64,000 nt of DNA from Colwellia sp. TT2012 (lineage in GTDB: Bacteria; Pseudomonadota; Gammaproteobacteria; Enterobacterales; Alteromonadaceae), in contig NZ_LJYX01000017.1 in assembly GCF_001440345.1 (NCBI RefSeq), forward strand, positions 434,001-498,000, written 5' to 3'. The notes below the pieces were generated by a model. The model ran no database searches. It was not told the DNA's origin and was given only the letters and a program-made list of their open reading frames with translations. Shown here in pieces: positions 1-12,969 of the stretch (positions are counted from its first letter, which is position 1; each line of letters starts with the position of its first letter). Both the position numbers and the translations under genes were made by a program.

Positions 1-101
1 AAAAGTTAAAACTCGATAAAGATAAAGTGGTTGAACATTACAATCAAGCAGTCGCTTGGGCCGATGAACAAACACAAGCAGTTTCATCTAAGCTTAACTA
101 A
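1..101 (+). CDS. C-terminal end of a truncated CDS, function unknown
   Basis: An open frame enters from the left edge (codons in register from base 3) and stops at TAA 99-101. The last 32 residues are charged and Ala/Gln-rich and end in SSKLN. They carry no recognisable motif. A strong terminator follows within 35 bp, which supports a real gene end. Too little is visible to assign a family. Confidence 0.5.
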   Translation, partial: KLKLDKDKVVEHYNQAVAWADEQTQAVSSKLN

Positions 102-131
102 TACATAACATTTTTTGTTTCTGCATATTAT

Positions 132-164
132 AAAAGGTCAGTAACCGCCGTTACTGACCTTTTT
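132..164 (+). terminator. Rho-independent terminator of the left-edge gene
   Basis: A near-perfect inverted repeat, AAAAGGTCAGTAAC, loop CGCC, then its complement, runs into a T tract. It separates the partial left-edge gene from nhaC. Confidence 0.85.
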
Positions 165-208
165 CATAGATTAAGTACAAAAAACATTTAGCCATCTAAA
201 CATCTACA

Positions 209-236
209 TTGACAGAAGCTATTTTACTTTTATAAT
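209..236 (+). promoter_or_regulatory. Sigma-70 promoter of nhaC
   Basis: A consensus TTGACA (209-214) and a consensus TATAAT (231-236) are separated by 16 bp. They lie 32 bp upstream of the nhaC ATG. This is the best textbook promoter in the window. Confidence 0.75.
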
Positions 237-268
237 GCTACAACAACATTATTTTATGTAGCTCTGTT

Positions 269-3671
<3,403 letters not shown>

Positions 3672-3751
3672 TCACTAAGGTTGATAATTTACTTTATGGC
3701 AACTCGGTTAGATTGAATAAGAAGCTGACACAAATAGATGAAGGGTATAAA

Positions 3752-3777
3752 GAAAATAAAAACGGGCCAAAGCCCGC
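3752..3777 (-). terminator. Rho-independent terminator after zipA
   Basis: Read on the minus strand, a GCGGGC/GCCCGT stem with a short loop is followed by TTTTTATTTT. It lies between the zipA stop and the ligA start, so ligA probably has its own promoter in the remaining 90 bp. Confidence 0.65.
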
Positions 3778-3797
3778 TATAACAATAAAGATGAGTA

Positions 3798-3855
3798 TAT
3801 ACCCGTTACCATTCAAGATGCATGTTTCAGAGTGCTTTGGATGGTGACGGGTATA
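3798..3855. repeat. Short copy of the TATACCC-ended interspersed repeat
   Basis: A 58-bp element begins TATACCCGTTACCATTCAAG and ends ATGGTGACGGGTATA, so its ends are inverted repeats of about 15 bp. It shares its left arm with the longer copies at 13709, 18729 and 61703. It sits in the zipA-ligA spacer and looks like a deletion derivative that keeps only the two ends. Confidence 0.75.
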
Positions 3856-3892
3856 GATGACTAACCCTACTCAGGGGTTAGCCTACTTAGGA

Positions 3893-5068
3893 TTAGCCTA
3901 CTAGAGCAATACGATTTTTACGATCAAACTCTCTGATTTTACTTAAGTAGTGTTGCTCAGTTTGTTTAGTCATGACATTGCGTTTATCATCGATAACTTG
4001 GCCATTAAATTCTTGCGCTAACTGCTTAGCGGCATTAAGCATTTGTTCAAAAACATAAAAAGGGTCCCCTGCATTAGGTAGGGTCATAAATAAACTGACA
4101 CCCCGTGTAGCAAAGCTTTCCATGGTATCTAAATCGAATGCACCTGGATTCATGATGTTAGCTAAACTAAAGGTCACTTTACCGTTACCGGCATTATCTT
4201 CATGGCGATGAAAAATATTCATTTCACCATATTTAAGGCCTAAGGTCAGTAAACTTGGTAGTAATGCAGCACCAAAAATTTGCTGATTTGCCGGCATGAC
4301 CACAGATAAAATAATGACTTGTGGCTCTATTGGCGTTTTAACCTTATTAGCTTCAATGGCACGTTCATTTAGCTGATTATCAAAATCTTTTTCAATTTGT
4401 TCACGCTTAAATGACGCTTTTGATAATACTTTAGTAACTTTTTTAATTGGCGTGCGTACCGGCTTAGCTTGTGTAACAGGTTGTTCATATAAAGGTTCAA
4501 TATGAACCGCTGGTTTTGGCTCTACCGGCTCTGGTATCGCAGTAGCATCCACTGATTGACTAACAGGGGTTAACTCGTCACCTAATTCACCTTTAGAAAA
4601 TTGACTGCTCTTATCTTCTAAAGAGCCTTCTTGAGTATCGTCTTTAAACCAGTCATCTTCAAGACAGTTATCTAATGGTTGAACTGCGCTATTCGCAGCT
4701 TTTTCATCTTGCCCTTCCGTAACCTGTCCAGCAAGTTCACCTAACACATCCTTTTTTATTAATATTTGGCTTGTAGACAGGTCATCGGGTAACTGCACAC
4801 CAGTGGTCGAAATATGCTCAGCTACAGCCTCATCTTCAAGGTTTAGCTGGTCACTTGCTACACTAGGGGTAACTTTTATCTGCCCTACTCCATCTTGATC
4901 AAAACCTTTACCATCAAAGTCTCGCGTGATTGGCTCAATCTTCTTTATAGATGTTTTTAGTTTGTAGGGGTTTTTTTGTTTTCTTATTGTCCATAAGCCA
5001 TGAATAAATATTGCGGTAATAACAATGGCGCTAAGTATAATTAAGACGTTTCTGAAGTTATCTTCCAT
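3893..5068 (-). CDS. zipA: Cell division protein ZipA
   Basis: A 391-residue inner-membrane division protein that tethers FtsZ filaments to the membrane. Layout: a short periplasmic N-terminus and one transmembrane segment (about residues 6-26), a basic patch, a long low-complexity linker rich in Asp, Glu, Pro and Gln (about 35-240), and the C-terminal FtsZ-binding ZipA domain (about 245-391) with ILSVVMPANQQIFGAALL and the FYVFEQML region. The linker is long but normal for the family. It lies upstream of ligA, as in many gammaproteobacteria. Confidence 0.93.
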   Translation of the reverse strand: MEDNFRNVLIILSAIVITAIFIHGLWTIRKQKNPYKLKTSIKKIEPITRDFDGKGFDQDGVGQIKVTPSVASDQLNLEDEAVAEHISTTGVQLPDDLSTSQILIKKDVLGELAGQVTEGQDEKAANSAVQPLDNCLEDDWFKDDTQEGSLEDKSSQFSKGELGDELTPVSQSVDATAIPEPVEPKPAVHIEPLYEQPVTQAKPVRTPIKKVTKVLSKASFKREQIEKDFDNQLNERAIEANKVKTPIEPQVIILSVVMPANQQIFGAALLPSLLTLGLKYGEMNIFHRHEDNAGNGKVTFSLANIMNPGAFDLDTMESFATRGVSLFMTLPNAGDPFYVFEQMLNAAKQLAQEFNGQVIDDKRNVMTKQTEQHYLSKIREFDRKNRIALVG

Positions 5069-5288
5069 TTCCAGCCTGTTTACTCTCTTGATTGCTGTAT
5101 TTCATGCGAATATTATCGCTATATATTAACGGGAAACTTTAGCAGAAATTTAGGCTATTTGTAACAAGTTAATGTGGTAATAGCAGGAAAGAAGCTATTT
5201 TGCCCGCCACCAATCAAGCTGCATTTAGCATGCTAAAGAGTATATACTCACACGAAGAATATCTGTCAGTTAGGATCAATTTAACCTC

Positions 5289-6044
5289 ATGCCTCATTCA
5301 TCTAAACAAGCTAAATATGCCCCTATTGCGCACAGTGGTGCCAGTTACTTTTTGAAAGGTTTTAGTCTAATAAAACAAAAAGGTGTACGTCGATTTGTTA
5401 TTATCCCATTAATAATCAACACCTTACTATTTAGTATTGCCTTTTACTTTGTCTATCTAGAGTTGGCTAGCTATATGACCAGCATTATGGCTTGGTTACC
5501 TAGCTGGCTAGATTGGTTAAGTGTCATACTGTGGCCTTTAGCGGTACTTACTATCCTGGTGATTTTTTCATTTGTTTTTAGTACTGTTGCCAATTGGCTA
5601 GCAGCCCCCTTTAATGGCTTATTGTCCGAAAAAATGGAGGCTATTTTACGCGGACAGCAAGCACCCAAGGGTGAGATGCTCGACATAGTTAAAGATATTC
5701 CAAGAACATTGAGTAGAGAATGGCAAAAATTAAGTTATTATTTACCTCGTGCTATTGGATTTTTCATTATGTTGTGGGTTTTACCCATTTTAGGCCAAAT
5801 TATTTGGTTTTTATTTATTGCTTGGATGATGGCAATACAATATAAAGATTACCCCTTTGATAATCACAAAGTGCCTTTTGCCAAAATGAAGGAAATATTA
5901 AAACAAAACCAAGGACTCAGTTATAGCTTTGGTATCACAGTCACGGTATTTTCAATGATCCCAATAGTAAATCTTATCGTTATGCCTGTGGCCATTTGTG
6001 GCGCTACCGCTTTATGGGTGGATCACTATCAAGACAAGGTATAA
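5289..6044 (+). CDS. cysZ: Sulfate transporter CysZ
   Basis: A 251-residue membrane protein of the CysZ/EI24 family with about four transmembrane stretches (near 30-55, 70-100, 150-180 and 210-240). The N-terminal YFLKGFSLIKQKGVRRFVIIPLIIN and the NWLAAPFNGLLSEKMEAILRG segment are typical of the family. It mediates sulfate uptake for cysteine synthesis. It is divergent from zipA, the same arrangement as cysZ-zipA-ligA in enterics. Confidence 0.9.
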   Translation: MPHSSKQAKYAPIAHSGASYFLKGFSLIKQKGVRRFVIIPLIINTLLFSIAFYFVYLELASYMTSIMAWLPSWLDWLSVILWPLAVLTILVIFSFVFSTVANWLAAPFNGLLSEKMEAILRGQQAPKGEMLDIVKDIPRTLSREWQKLSYYLPRAIGFFIMLWVLPILGQIIWFLFIAWMMAIQYKDYPFDNHKVPFAKMKEILKQNQGLSYSFGITVTVFSMIPIVNLIVMPVAICGATALWVDHYQDKV

Positions 6045-6175
6045 ACCCTATATCAATCAAATACCTTGCACTAGGTACTGCGCTTTATGGCTTTTTTTAT
6101 GCTGATATCGCGTTAGTGCTTAAAATCGTATATATTTAAATAATATAAAAAACACATATGAACGGAGTGACTTAA

Positions 6176-6631
6176 ATGAAAGTAAAACAAGTTGTTAAGC
6201 ATTTTACCTTACTAACTGTGATGCTAGTTGGTGTTAGTGCTTGCTCTTCAACACCAGATATTGAAGAGCTGCCGACACAAGCTGCAGTTGTGGTCGAGCC
6301 TATTATTGAAGAGTTTTTCATTGAAGAGCAAGAAGACGTTATCAGTGCGGTGATTAATAACGGGGTTATTGCTATCCCAGTATTAGCAGACGCGCAAATT
6401 TTTGCTGAGTTTAGTGATGCTCTACCGGCAGTGATTAACTACTTCACTAACGCCAGCGAAGCACAAGTTATCGAATTTTATCAACAAGCCTTCGGCGCTT
6501 CATATTCACAAGAGCATAAACGCGACAGATTGACGCTGAAATACCAAGAGGGTGAAGAAACCATGCGTGTGGTTATTTCACAACAAAATAAAAAGCGCCA
6601 AGTCGATGTGATTATTGAAAGTAATATGTAA
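6176..6631 (+). CDS. Putative lipoprotein, unknown function
   Basis: A 151-residue protein with a lipoprotein signal peptide: a basic start, a hydrophobic core and a VSAC lipobox (Cys near residue 23). The mature part begins acidic (EELP, EEFFIEEQED) and ends in a small alpha/beta-looking segment with YQQAFG and an alternating charged pattern. I do not recognise the family. An AACGGAGTGACTTAA stretch before the ATG provides a ribosome site. A strong terminator follows, so it is probably monocistronic. Confidence 0.7.
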   Translation: MKVKQVVKHFTLLTVMLVGVSACSSTPDIEELPTQAAVVVEPIIEEFFIEEQEDVISAVINNGVIAIPVLADAQIFAEFSDALPAVINYFTNASEAQVIEFYQQAFGASYSQEHKRDRLTLKYQEGEETMRVVISQQNKKRQVDVIIESNM

Positions 6632-6684
6632 GCAAACTGCTAGTTAGCTTTGCTACCTAGTTATTACTCTACTAAAATATATAT

Positions 6685-6721
6685 AAAAAGGGCTCAATGT
6701 TTTCACATTGAGCCCTTTTTT
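6685..6721. terminator. Bidirectional terminator
   Basis: AAAAAGGGCTCAATG, a short loop, then CATTGAGCCCTTTTT. It has A runs on the left and T runs on the right. It sits between the convergent lipoprotein gene and the M1 peptidase gene, and it can serve both. Confidence 0.85.
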
Positions 6722-6767
6722 ATCGCGTATTTTTCATCTAGATTTTATTGAGCAAGATTTTACTCAA

Positions 6768-8657
6768 CTATTTCAATACACTATCAACACTGCCTTGTGC
6801 TAAGCCGTGGTAGCCTGGCCGCGCTTGTTGATAAACTTCAATAGCCCATGCCTTACTTTCTGCTTGTTTCGCTAGTTCTTTATACAAAGGCACAATCAGT
6901 TTACGACGACCTATGCCCTTCAGGTATTTAGCCATTTCGGGGTAAACCTCCTTATAACCAACGCGAATTGATAATAAGTACCAAGCATGAGCAATTTCAG
7001 CATTTTTACTTGTGGTTAAGTTAAAGGCTTTATCTAAGCTAACCATGCGCTCTTGATTAACCTCAAGCGGTAAGTTATTGATAAAGTGTAACCATTCATG
7101 CAACGTCCATTGAGCGGTAGGTAATTCCGCCAAAGTTAATTCATCAGCAACGAGTTGTTTAATTTGCTTATCAATAACGGTAAAAGCGTCAGATATAGGC
7201 TGTGGCGCATAACTTGGTAAACCAGTATTAAATATCCACTCATTGATTTCACTATCGCTAACAATATTAGGGTACTTATCGGTTAAGTTAGCTTTTAAGT
7301 ATTTAATAAAGTTTTTGGTACCTATGCTTTGAAATGCATGACTCTCAAAATACTCAAGGACAAAGGCATCAAAACGTTCACGACCAAACTTCTGTTCTAG
7401 GTACATTAAGAATAACTGGCCTTTAACATAAGGTACACCAGTGAATGCATGATCCGGATCACGGCCTTTTAAATCGATATAAAGCTTAGTATCCCCTGGG
7501 GCAAGTTCTAATAATTCAGCATTTAACTCTTGCGCACCAAGTGCTTGTTCCATAATCGCACGTTCAGTACCAAAGACTGCTTCCATAATACGATTTTCAA
7601 CATAGCTAGTAAAACCTTCGTTTAACCAAAGATCACGCCAGCTTTCGTTAGTCACCAAGTTACCTGACCAAGAATGAGCAAGTTCATGCGCAATTAAGTT
7701 AACTAAGCTTTTATCACCGGCAACCACGGTTGGTGTGATAAACGAAAGACGTGGATTTTCCATACCGCCAAAAGGAAAGCTTGGTGGTAACATCAATAAG
7801 TCGTAACGACCCCAACGATATTTACCATACATTTCTTCCGCTTTATCAATCATCGCTTGGGTATCATCAAATTCTGCAACCGCAGCATCTAAAATATAAG
7901 ACTCGGCATAAATACCGGTTTGATGGCTCATCGCTTTAAACTGCAGATCACCGACAGCAATGGCAATTAAATAAGGAGGTATTGCTTGTGGCATTGAGAA
8001 AAAATAGTCGCCATCTCGCTCAGTACCGGGTTCATTATTAGCACTCATTACCGCTAATAAATCTTTGTCGGTAGTAATACGTGCCGTGTAAGTGACTCGA
8101 ACACTCGGGGTATCTTGAATTGGTATCCAAGAGCGCGCATGAATGGCTTGGTTTTGACTAAATAAAAATGGTTTTTCTTTACCCGCCGTTTGCTCAGCTG
8201 ATAACCATTGTAAGCCTGAAGCTTTTTCAGTTGAGTGATAGTAGATACGAACTTTTTCAGCATTAAACTGTGTATCTATGGTTAGCTTGCTACCTAAAAC
8301 GTCATCACGCTTTGCCAGTTTATAATTAACCTTTAGCCACTGCCCTTGGCTATTTTTTGCCATGATGCGGTGGATAACAAGATCGCGGGTATCCAAAATC
8401 AATGACGTTTTGTTATCGCTCATCCAATCGAGTGAGAGTTCCGCAAAACCAGACAAAGATTTTTTATCAAAGTCGACATTAAGATCAAGATATACATGAG
8501 TCGCTTTAACTTGGTCATAATTAGCGTAAGTATATGCATCCGTTAGTTTAGACACTTTAGCGTGTTGATGTTCTGCTCCTTCATGCGCCCACGTAACTGG
8601 CGCAACTGACACTGATAAAGTGCCGAGTAACAAGCAAAGTTTTGAAAAATGTTTCAT
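6768..8657 (-). CDS. M1-family zinc aminopeptidase (leukotriene A4 hydrolase type), secreted
   Basis: A 629-residue gluzincin aminopeptidase. I place the start at the ATG that gives a clean signal peptide ([20 protein letters not shown], cleaved near WAHEG) rather than the ATG 96 bp upstream, which would bury the signal. Seen: the substrate-anchoring GGMENP (about 297-302), zinc site HELAH at about 324-328 with the third ligand in NEG (about Glu347), and a C-terminal helical domain as in the LTA4H subgroup. It should trim peptides in the periplasm or outside the cell. Expression looks monocistronic, with terminators on both sides. Confidence 0.88.
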   Translation of the reverse strand: MKHFSKLCLLLGTLSVSVAPVTWAHEGAEHQHAKVSKLTDAYTYANYDQVKATHVYLDLNVDFDKKSLSGFAELSLDWMSDNKTSLILDTRDLVIHRIMAKNSQGQWLKVNYKLAKRDDVLGSKLTIDTQFNAEKVRIYYHSTEKASGLQWLSAEQTAGKEKPFLFSQNQAIHARSWIPIQDTPSVRVTYTARITTDKDLLAVMSANNEPGTERDGDYFFSMPQAIPPYLIAIAVGDLQFKAMSHQTGIYAESYILDAAVAEFDDTQAMIDKAEEMYGKYRWGRYDLLMLPPSFPFGGMENPRLSFITPTVVAGDKSLVNLIAHELAHSWSGNLVTNESWRDLWLNEGFTSYVENRIMEAVFGTERAIMEQALGAQELNAELLELAPGDTKLYIDLKGRDPDHAFTGVPYVKGQLFLMYLEQKFGRERFDAFVLEYFESHAFQSIGTKNFIKYLKANLTDKYPNIVSDSEINEWIFNTGLPSYAPQPISDAFTVIDKQIKQLVADELTLAELPTAQWTLHEWLHFINNLPLEVNQERMVSLDKAFNLTTSKNAEIAHAWYLLSIRVGYKEVYPEMAKYLKGIGRRKLIVPLYKELAKQAESKAWAIEVYQQARPGYHGLAQGSVDSVLK

Positions 8658-8823
8658 GACATTTAACCCTTTAAAATAAAAAATTGTACTTTTACCATTT
8701 TGCATAAAGAATATGAACACTAAGCATGACAGGGTCGACATTAGAATGAACAAAGCCTTGCCTATTCGCCGTTAAACTCTCGCTAAGTGAGCGATCTTTA
8801 TACTCATTGGTATTAAATAGAGC

Positions 8824-8870
8824 ACAAACAAAAACAGGCCTGTAGATTACTGCGAATCTACAGGCCTGTT
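8824..8870 (-). terminator. Terminator of motY
   Basis: A perfect 16-bp stem (AACAGGCCTGTAGATT and its complement, loop of about 6) occupies 8833-8870. On the minus strand it is followed by TTTTTGTTTG, so it ends motY transcription before the M1 peptidase promoter. Confidence 0.85.
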
Positions 8871-8957
8871 CAATACTTTACTTTAGATTTTTTAAATTTT
8901 CTATAGCGTTAGTAGCAAGTATTATTTACAGCTCTTTAACAAAATGTGGTAAATAAG

Positions 8958-9854
8958 TTAAGGTTTTTGCATTTGAATAACCACTCGGCGGTTTTTCCCT
9001 CGACCTAGTGTGGTGTCATTAGAGGCAATATGACGTTTTTCTCCGTAACCTTTCGCGGCAATTCGACTAATATCAATACCATTTTTCACAAAATAATCTC
9101 TTATTTTTGTGGCGCGGCGTTCCGATAACTTTAAGTTGGACCAACGGCCACCATAGCTATCAGAATAAGCACCAATCAATACCAGTTCTAAGTCGGGATC
9201 TAGACTCAAATACTCACGAATCATATCGATACGCCTTTGTGATGCCTTAGTAAATTTATCACTACTCGATTGATAGTTAAGTACGGTATAAGCGATATCT
9301 TCAAAGCTGTAGTTAAGCAGGTTACCTACACAGCCAACAAAATCTTTATAAGCTTTTTTAAAACGTGCTGTTGATAGACCAACCGATATTTTATCTTGAT
9401 CGCTATACCAGCCATTATAATAAAAGGTCGGACTCATGCCTTGCTCTAGTTCACTTAACATGGTCCAAGCAACTTTTTTTGGTAGACTTGGCTTAAATTG
9501 CTTATGTAATTTCATCGTCGCTAACGTGCGAGAGCCCACACCAGGTTGCCAATTAGGTGCAACACTGCGAACTTCCGCTAAGGAGTAGTTATCGGGTAAC
9601 AGCATCATATCTAGCTCAAATTCCATATTAAGCTTGCGGCTGGCTTTGGCTGAGAAGCGGGCTTCACCATAACGAGGGATTTGATGTGACAAGGTGCACT
9701 GCAGGCGTGAATCAGCAGAGAGCTGCCATTGTGAGGTATGGATATCAGCGCTATATTGGCGGATGCCGGCATGTGTTCCACTGACAAGCAAACTAGCGGT
9801 TAAGCTAGCCAGGACAAGAAAAGAAGAACTCATTGCTGCGATGATTGGTTTCAT
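8958..9854 (-). CDS. motY: Sodium-driven flagellar motor protein MotY
   Basis: A 298-residue exported protein. The ATG at 9854 is preferred to a TTG 12 bp upstream because it directly precedes the signal peptide (about residues 1-30). The N-terminal domain (IRQYSADIHTSQWQLSADSR) matches the MotY N-domain that joins the T-ring of the Na+ motor. Residues of about 190-298 form an OmpA-like peptidoglycan-binding domain (LSERRATKIRDYFVKNGI, GYGEKRHIASN, GRGKNRRVVI). It is divergent from rnt, the same pairing found in Vibrio, which favours MotY over a generic OmpA protein. Confidence 0.88.
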   Translation of the reverse strand: MKPIIAAMSSSFLVLASLTASLLVSGTHAGIRQYSADIHTSQWQLSADSRLQCTLSHQIPRYGEARFSAKASRKLNMEFELDMMLLPDNYSLAEVRSVAPNWQPGVGSRTLATMKLHKQFKPSLPKKVAWTMLSELEQGMSPTFYYNGWYSDQDKISVGLSTARFKKAYKDFVGCVGNLLNYSFEDIAYTVLNYQSSSDKFTKASQRRIDMIREYLSLDPDLELVLIGAYSDSYGGRWSNLKLSERRATKIRDYFVKNGIDISRIAAKGYGEKRHIASNDTTLGRGKNRRVVIQMQKP

Positions 9855-10083
9855 AATTATGCACAATATTGAAAGCGGTAACGGGCCTATACACTTTAGC
9901 CTATATTAGATATATAAAGGTATCGTCATAAACCTAGATAACTTTAGCATTATATCAATGAAATAGCGCTTTTCATGGTAAAAACAGGCTAACTTGCCGA
10001 GAAATCACTTTCATTGTCGTTTTTAAATTAACTTTCTGCGATAATCCCCAGCATTACTTTTCCCTTTTCATTACATAGTGACC

Positions 10084-10830
10084 ATGTCCGAATCAAGCTC
10101 AATAGATAGCCAGAAAAAAACATCAACCAATACTGACAACGTTAAAAGCCAATTTTCTCAAAGATTTCGGGGCTATTTCCCTGTTGTTATCGATGTAGAA
10201 ACCGCGGGTTTTAATGCCAAAACTGATGCCTTACTTGAACTTGCGGCTTCAATGTTACATCTAGATGAAACCACAGGTGATTTCTCTATCGATGAAACCA
10301 TACAATTTAACATTGAGCCTTTTGAAGGTGCGAATCTAGAACCAAAAGCACTGGAGTTTACCGGTATAGACCCTACTAACCCGTTGCGTGGCGCGGTGAC
10401 GGAAGATGAAGCACTTAAAACACTGTTCAAATTAGTGCGTAAAAAAATGAAAGCGGCAGGTTGTCAACGAGCCATTATTGTTGCGCACAATGCCGCCTTT
10501 GATTTAGGCTTTTTAAATGCGGCCACCGAGCGCTGTAAAATCAAGCGCAGTCCTTTTCATAGTTTTGTCAGCTTTGATACGACCACACTTGCTGGTTTGG
10601 CCTTAGGACAAACTGTTTTAGCAAAAGCATGTATCGCAGCCAATATAGATTTTAATAATAATGAAGCACATAGCGCATTATATGATACCGAAAAAACGGC
10701 CGAGTTATTTTGTCATATTGTTAATAGATGGCGAGCGTTAGGAGGTTGGCCGTTAACCGAGACAGAGAATGAGACAGAAAATGAGTCTAAGTCTGAGTCT
10801 GAGTCTGAGTCTGAGTCTGAAGCACAGTAA
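10084..10830 (+). CDS. rnt: Ribonuclease T with a variable Ser/Glu tail
   Basis: A 248-residue DEDD 3'-5' exoribonuclease for tRNA and 5S rRNA 3'-end maturation. The catalytic [10 protein letters not shown] (Asp37, Glu39) and the later [10 protein letters not shown] and [14 protein letters not shown] motifs are intact. The ATG at 10084 is chosen over a GTG two codons upstream. The last 25 or so residues (after GGWPL) are a low-complexity tail of Thr/Glu/Asn then repeated Ser-Glu, encoded by GAGTCT hexamers. This makes the protein longer than the roughly 215-residue enzyme of enterics. The 3' end of the gene is repeated in tandem downstream. Confidence 0.92.
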   Translation: MSESSSIDSQKKTSTNTDNVKSQFSQRFRGYFPVVIDVETAGFNAKTDALLELAASMLHLDETTGDFSIDETIQFNIEPFEGANLEPKALEFTGIDPTNPLRGAVTEDEALKTLFKLVRKKMKAAGCQRAIIVAHNAAFDLGFLNAATERCKIKRSPFHSFVSFDTTTLAGLALGQTVLAKACIAANIDFNNNEAHSALYDTEKTAELFCHIVNRWRALGGWPLTETENETENESKSESESESESEAQ

Positions 10831-11465
10831 AAACAGCCGGGCTTAATCAACATACCTTGCTCACATTGTTAATAGATGGCGAGCGTTAGTAGGTTGGCCG
10901 TTAACCGAGACAGAGAATGAGACAGAAAATGAGTCTGAGTCTGAAGCACAGTAAAAACAGCCGGGCTTAATCAACATACCTTTGTCCCATTGTTAATAGA
11001 TGGCGAGCGTTAGGAGGTTGGCCGTTAACCGAGACAGAGAATGAGACAGAAAACGAGTCTGAGTCTGAGTCTGAGTCTGAAGCACAGTAAAAACAGCCGG
11101 GCTTAATCAACATACCTTTGTCACATTGTTAATAGATGGCGAGCGTTAGGGGGGGTGGCCATTAACCGAGTCAGAGAATGAGACAGAAAACGAGTCTAAG
11201 TCTAAGTCTAAGTCTAAGTCTAAGTCTAAGTCTAAGTCTAAGTCTAAGTCTAAGTCTAAGTCTAAAGCACAGTAAAAACAGCCGGGCTTAATCAACATAC
11301 CTTTGTCACATTGTAAACAAATGGCGAGCGTTATGGGGGTGGCCATTAACCGAGTCAGAGAATGAGTCTGAGCCTGAGCCTGAGGCACAGTAAAAATAGC
11401 CGGACCTAATCAACATACCTTTGTCTCATTGTAAATAAACGGCGAGCGTGAGGGGGCTGGCCGTT
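10717..11465 (+). repeat. Tandem amplification of the rnt 3' end
   Basis: Successive copies of the last 114 bp of rnt plus about 35 bp of its downstream sequence start at 10717 (in the gene), 10865, 10989, 11125, 11310 and 11428 (partial). Unit lengths are 148, 124, 136, 185 and 118 bp. The length differences come mainly from a hexamer tract: six repeats in unit 1, two in unit 2, four in unit 3 and twelve in unit 4 (one GAGTCT plus eleven AAGTCT). Unit 5 has a degenerate tract. Copies 2-6 lie beyond the rnt stop and should be untranslated. Confidence 0.92.
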
Positions 11466-11540
11466 AGCCATTATCTGCGGCGGCAATTAAAATGACGTTA
11501 AGCAATAACTGCTTAGTTGACTTTATTGAATTTTAAAGAT

Positions 11541-11566
11541 AAAAAAACCGCTTGCGCGGTTTTTTA
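11541..11566. terminator. Bidirectional terminator between rnt array and peroxiredoxin gene
   Basis: AAAAAACCGC, loop TTGC, then GCGGTTTTTT. It is symmetrical and suits both the plus-strand rnt transcript and the minus-strand peroxiredoxin transcript. Confidence 0.85.
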
Positions 11567-11619
11567 CTTTGCTCTGTCGTTAATTAACTTAAACGAGTAA
11601 CTTAACGATTAAGCAATAA

Positions 11620-12225
11620 TTATAACTTGTCTGCATTCTCAGTAAGGTAAGCAGCTACGCCGTCAGTAGACGCTGTCATACCTTTATCACCTTTTTTCCA
11701 ACCTGCAGGACAAACTTCGCCATGGTCTTGATGGAATTGTAAAGCATCAACCATACGTAACATTTCATCAACATCACGGCCAAGAGGTAAATCATTCACT
11801 ACTTGGTGACGTACATTACCTTCTTCATCGATTAAGAATGAACCACGAAATGCAACACCCGCTTCAGGATGTTCAACACCGTATGCTTTACAAATTTCAT
11901 GTTTAACATCTGCAACTAACGTGTATTGTACTGGACCAATACCACCGTCGTTTACTGGTGTATTACGCCACGCATTATGAGAAAATTGTGAATCAATTGA
12001 CACACCAATCACTTCAACACCACGGCTTTTGAACTCGTCCATACGATGATCAAAAGCTAATAGCTCAGATGGACAAACAAAAGTAAAATCTAATGGGTAG
12101 AAAAACACTACCGCTTTTTTACCTTTAATTGCTTCGCTTAATGTAAAACTATCTACAATCTCACCGCTAGCTAATACTGCTGCTGCAGTGAAGTCTGGTG
12201 CTTGACGACCAACTAATACACTCAT
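11620..12225 (-). CDS. Typical 2-Cys peroxiredoxin (AhpC/TSA family)
   Basis: A 201-residue thiol peroxidase that reduces H2O2 and organic hydroperoxides. The peroxidatic Cys51 lies in FYPLDFTFVCPSE. The resolving Cys172 lies in GEVCPAGW. The C-terminal extension (AAYLTENADKL) is like the sensitive typical 2-Cys class. It lies 87 bp downstream of grxD on the same strand and near sodB, forming an oxidative-defence neighbourhood. Its reductant (thioredoxin or glutaredoxin) cannot be told from sequence. Confidence 0.93.
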   Translation of the reverse strand: MSVLVGRQAPDFTAAAVLASGEIVDSFTLSEAIKGKKAVVFFYPLDFTFVCPSELLAFDHRMDEFKSRGVEVIGVSIDSQFSHNAWRNTPVNDGGIGPVQYTLVADVKHEICKAYGVEHPEAGVAFRGSFLIDEEGNVRHQVVNDLPLGRDVDEMLRMVDALQFHQDHGEVCPAGWKKGDKGMTASTDGVAAYLTENADKL

Positions 12226-12312
12226 TTTATGCTCCGTTTTTATTTATGTTAAAAATTTTAATTACCTGCCAACAAACATGGAGGCAGATAGTTAAATATC
12301 AATCAGTTAAAA

Positions 12313-12678
12313 TTATGCCTCTGCTGGACTATTGCCTGCTGAACTATCTTCTGCTGAGGAATTTCTTGCCGCGGCTGCTTTCACTAAAGTTTGTAATTCA
12401 CCTTGCTGAAACATTTCCATAATAATATCACAGCCACCTACTAACTCACCTTCAACCCATAATTGTGGGAAGGTTGGCCAATCGGCGTATTTAGGTAATT
12501 CAGCACGAATATCTGGGTTCTGTAAAATATCAACATAAGCAAATTTCTCATCACAAGAAATTAACGCTTGTGATGCTTGTGATGAAAAGCCACAGTTTGG
12601 TAATTTAGGAGACCCTTTCATATATAGCAAGATTGTATTTTTGCTAATTTGTTCTTTAATTCGCTCAATTGTATCCAT
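12313..12678 (-). CDS. grxD: Monothiol glutaredoxin, Grx4 type
   Basis: A 121-residue protein with the monothiol active site CGFS (Cys29) in KGSPKLPNCGFSSQ, the WPTFPQLWVEGELVGGCDI glutathione/Fe-S binding region, and an Ala/Ser/Glu-rich C-terminal tail slightly longer than usual. It carries or delivers [2Fe-2S] clusters and partners BolA-type proteins. In enterics rnt, grxD and sodB are also close neighbours, so the cluster is ancestral. It is divergent from sodB. Confidence 0.94.
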   Translation of the reverse strand: MDTIERIKEQISKNTILLYMKGSPKLPNCGFSSQASQALISCDEKFAYVDILQNPDIRAELPKYADWPTFPQLWVEGELVGGCDIIMEMFQQGELQTLVKAAAARNSSAEDSSAGNSPAEA

Positions 12679-12890
12679 AACACCCTCTATTAATTAATGC
12701 TTATTCTATTCAATTGCATTGATATACCTACATATGGAGATAAAAAATAAATTTTCAACTCATTTCAATACAAGGGAATAGAATAAGTACTAGCATAAAA
12801 ATATATTAACTATTGATTTTTAATATATATATATAGCCTTGAAACTTGTCCTGACAACCCCTATATAGGTTTATGTCCTGAATAAATAAT

Positions 12891-12911
12891 ACTTGAGTAT
12901 TTTACTCAAGT
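12891..12911. promoter_or_regulatory. Palindrome upstream of sodB
   Basis: Two perfect 9-bp arms, ACTTGAGTA and TACTCAAGT, are separated by three T residues. The element ends 58 bp before the sodB ATG. It may be an operator or a 5'-UTR hairpin. It does not match a Fur box that I can recognise. Confidence 0.3.
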
Positions 12912-12969
12912 TTATATGAAAACACACCTATTTTTGGTGGAAAATTAGAATTATAACTAGGAGAGTATC

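Noticed and set aside
6768..8753. The upstream ATG for the M1 peptidase
   Set aside because: It would place 32 extra residues before a clean signal peptide. The ATG at 8657 gives a normal exported protein.
11146..11388. An 80-residue minus-strand ORF with a long Asp-Leu repeat
   Set aside because: It is the reverse reading of the AAGTCT hexamer tract in the rnt tail array. It has no independent coding signal.
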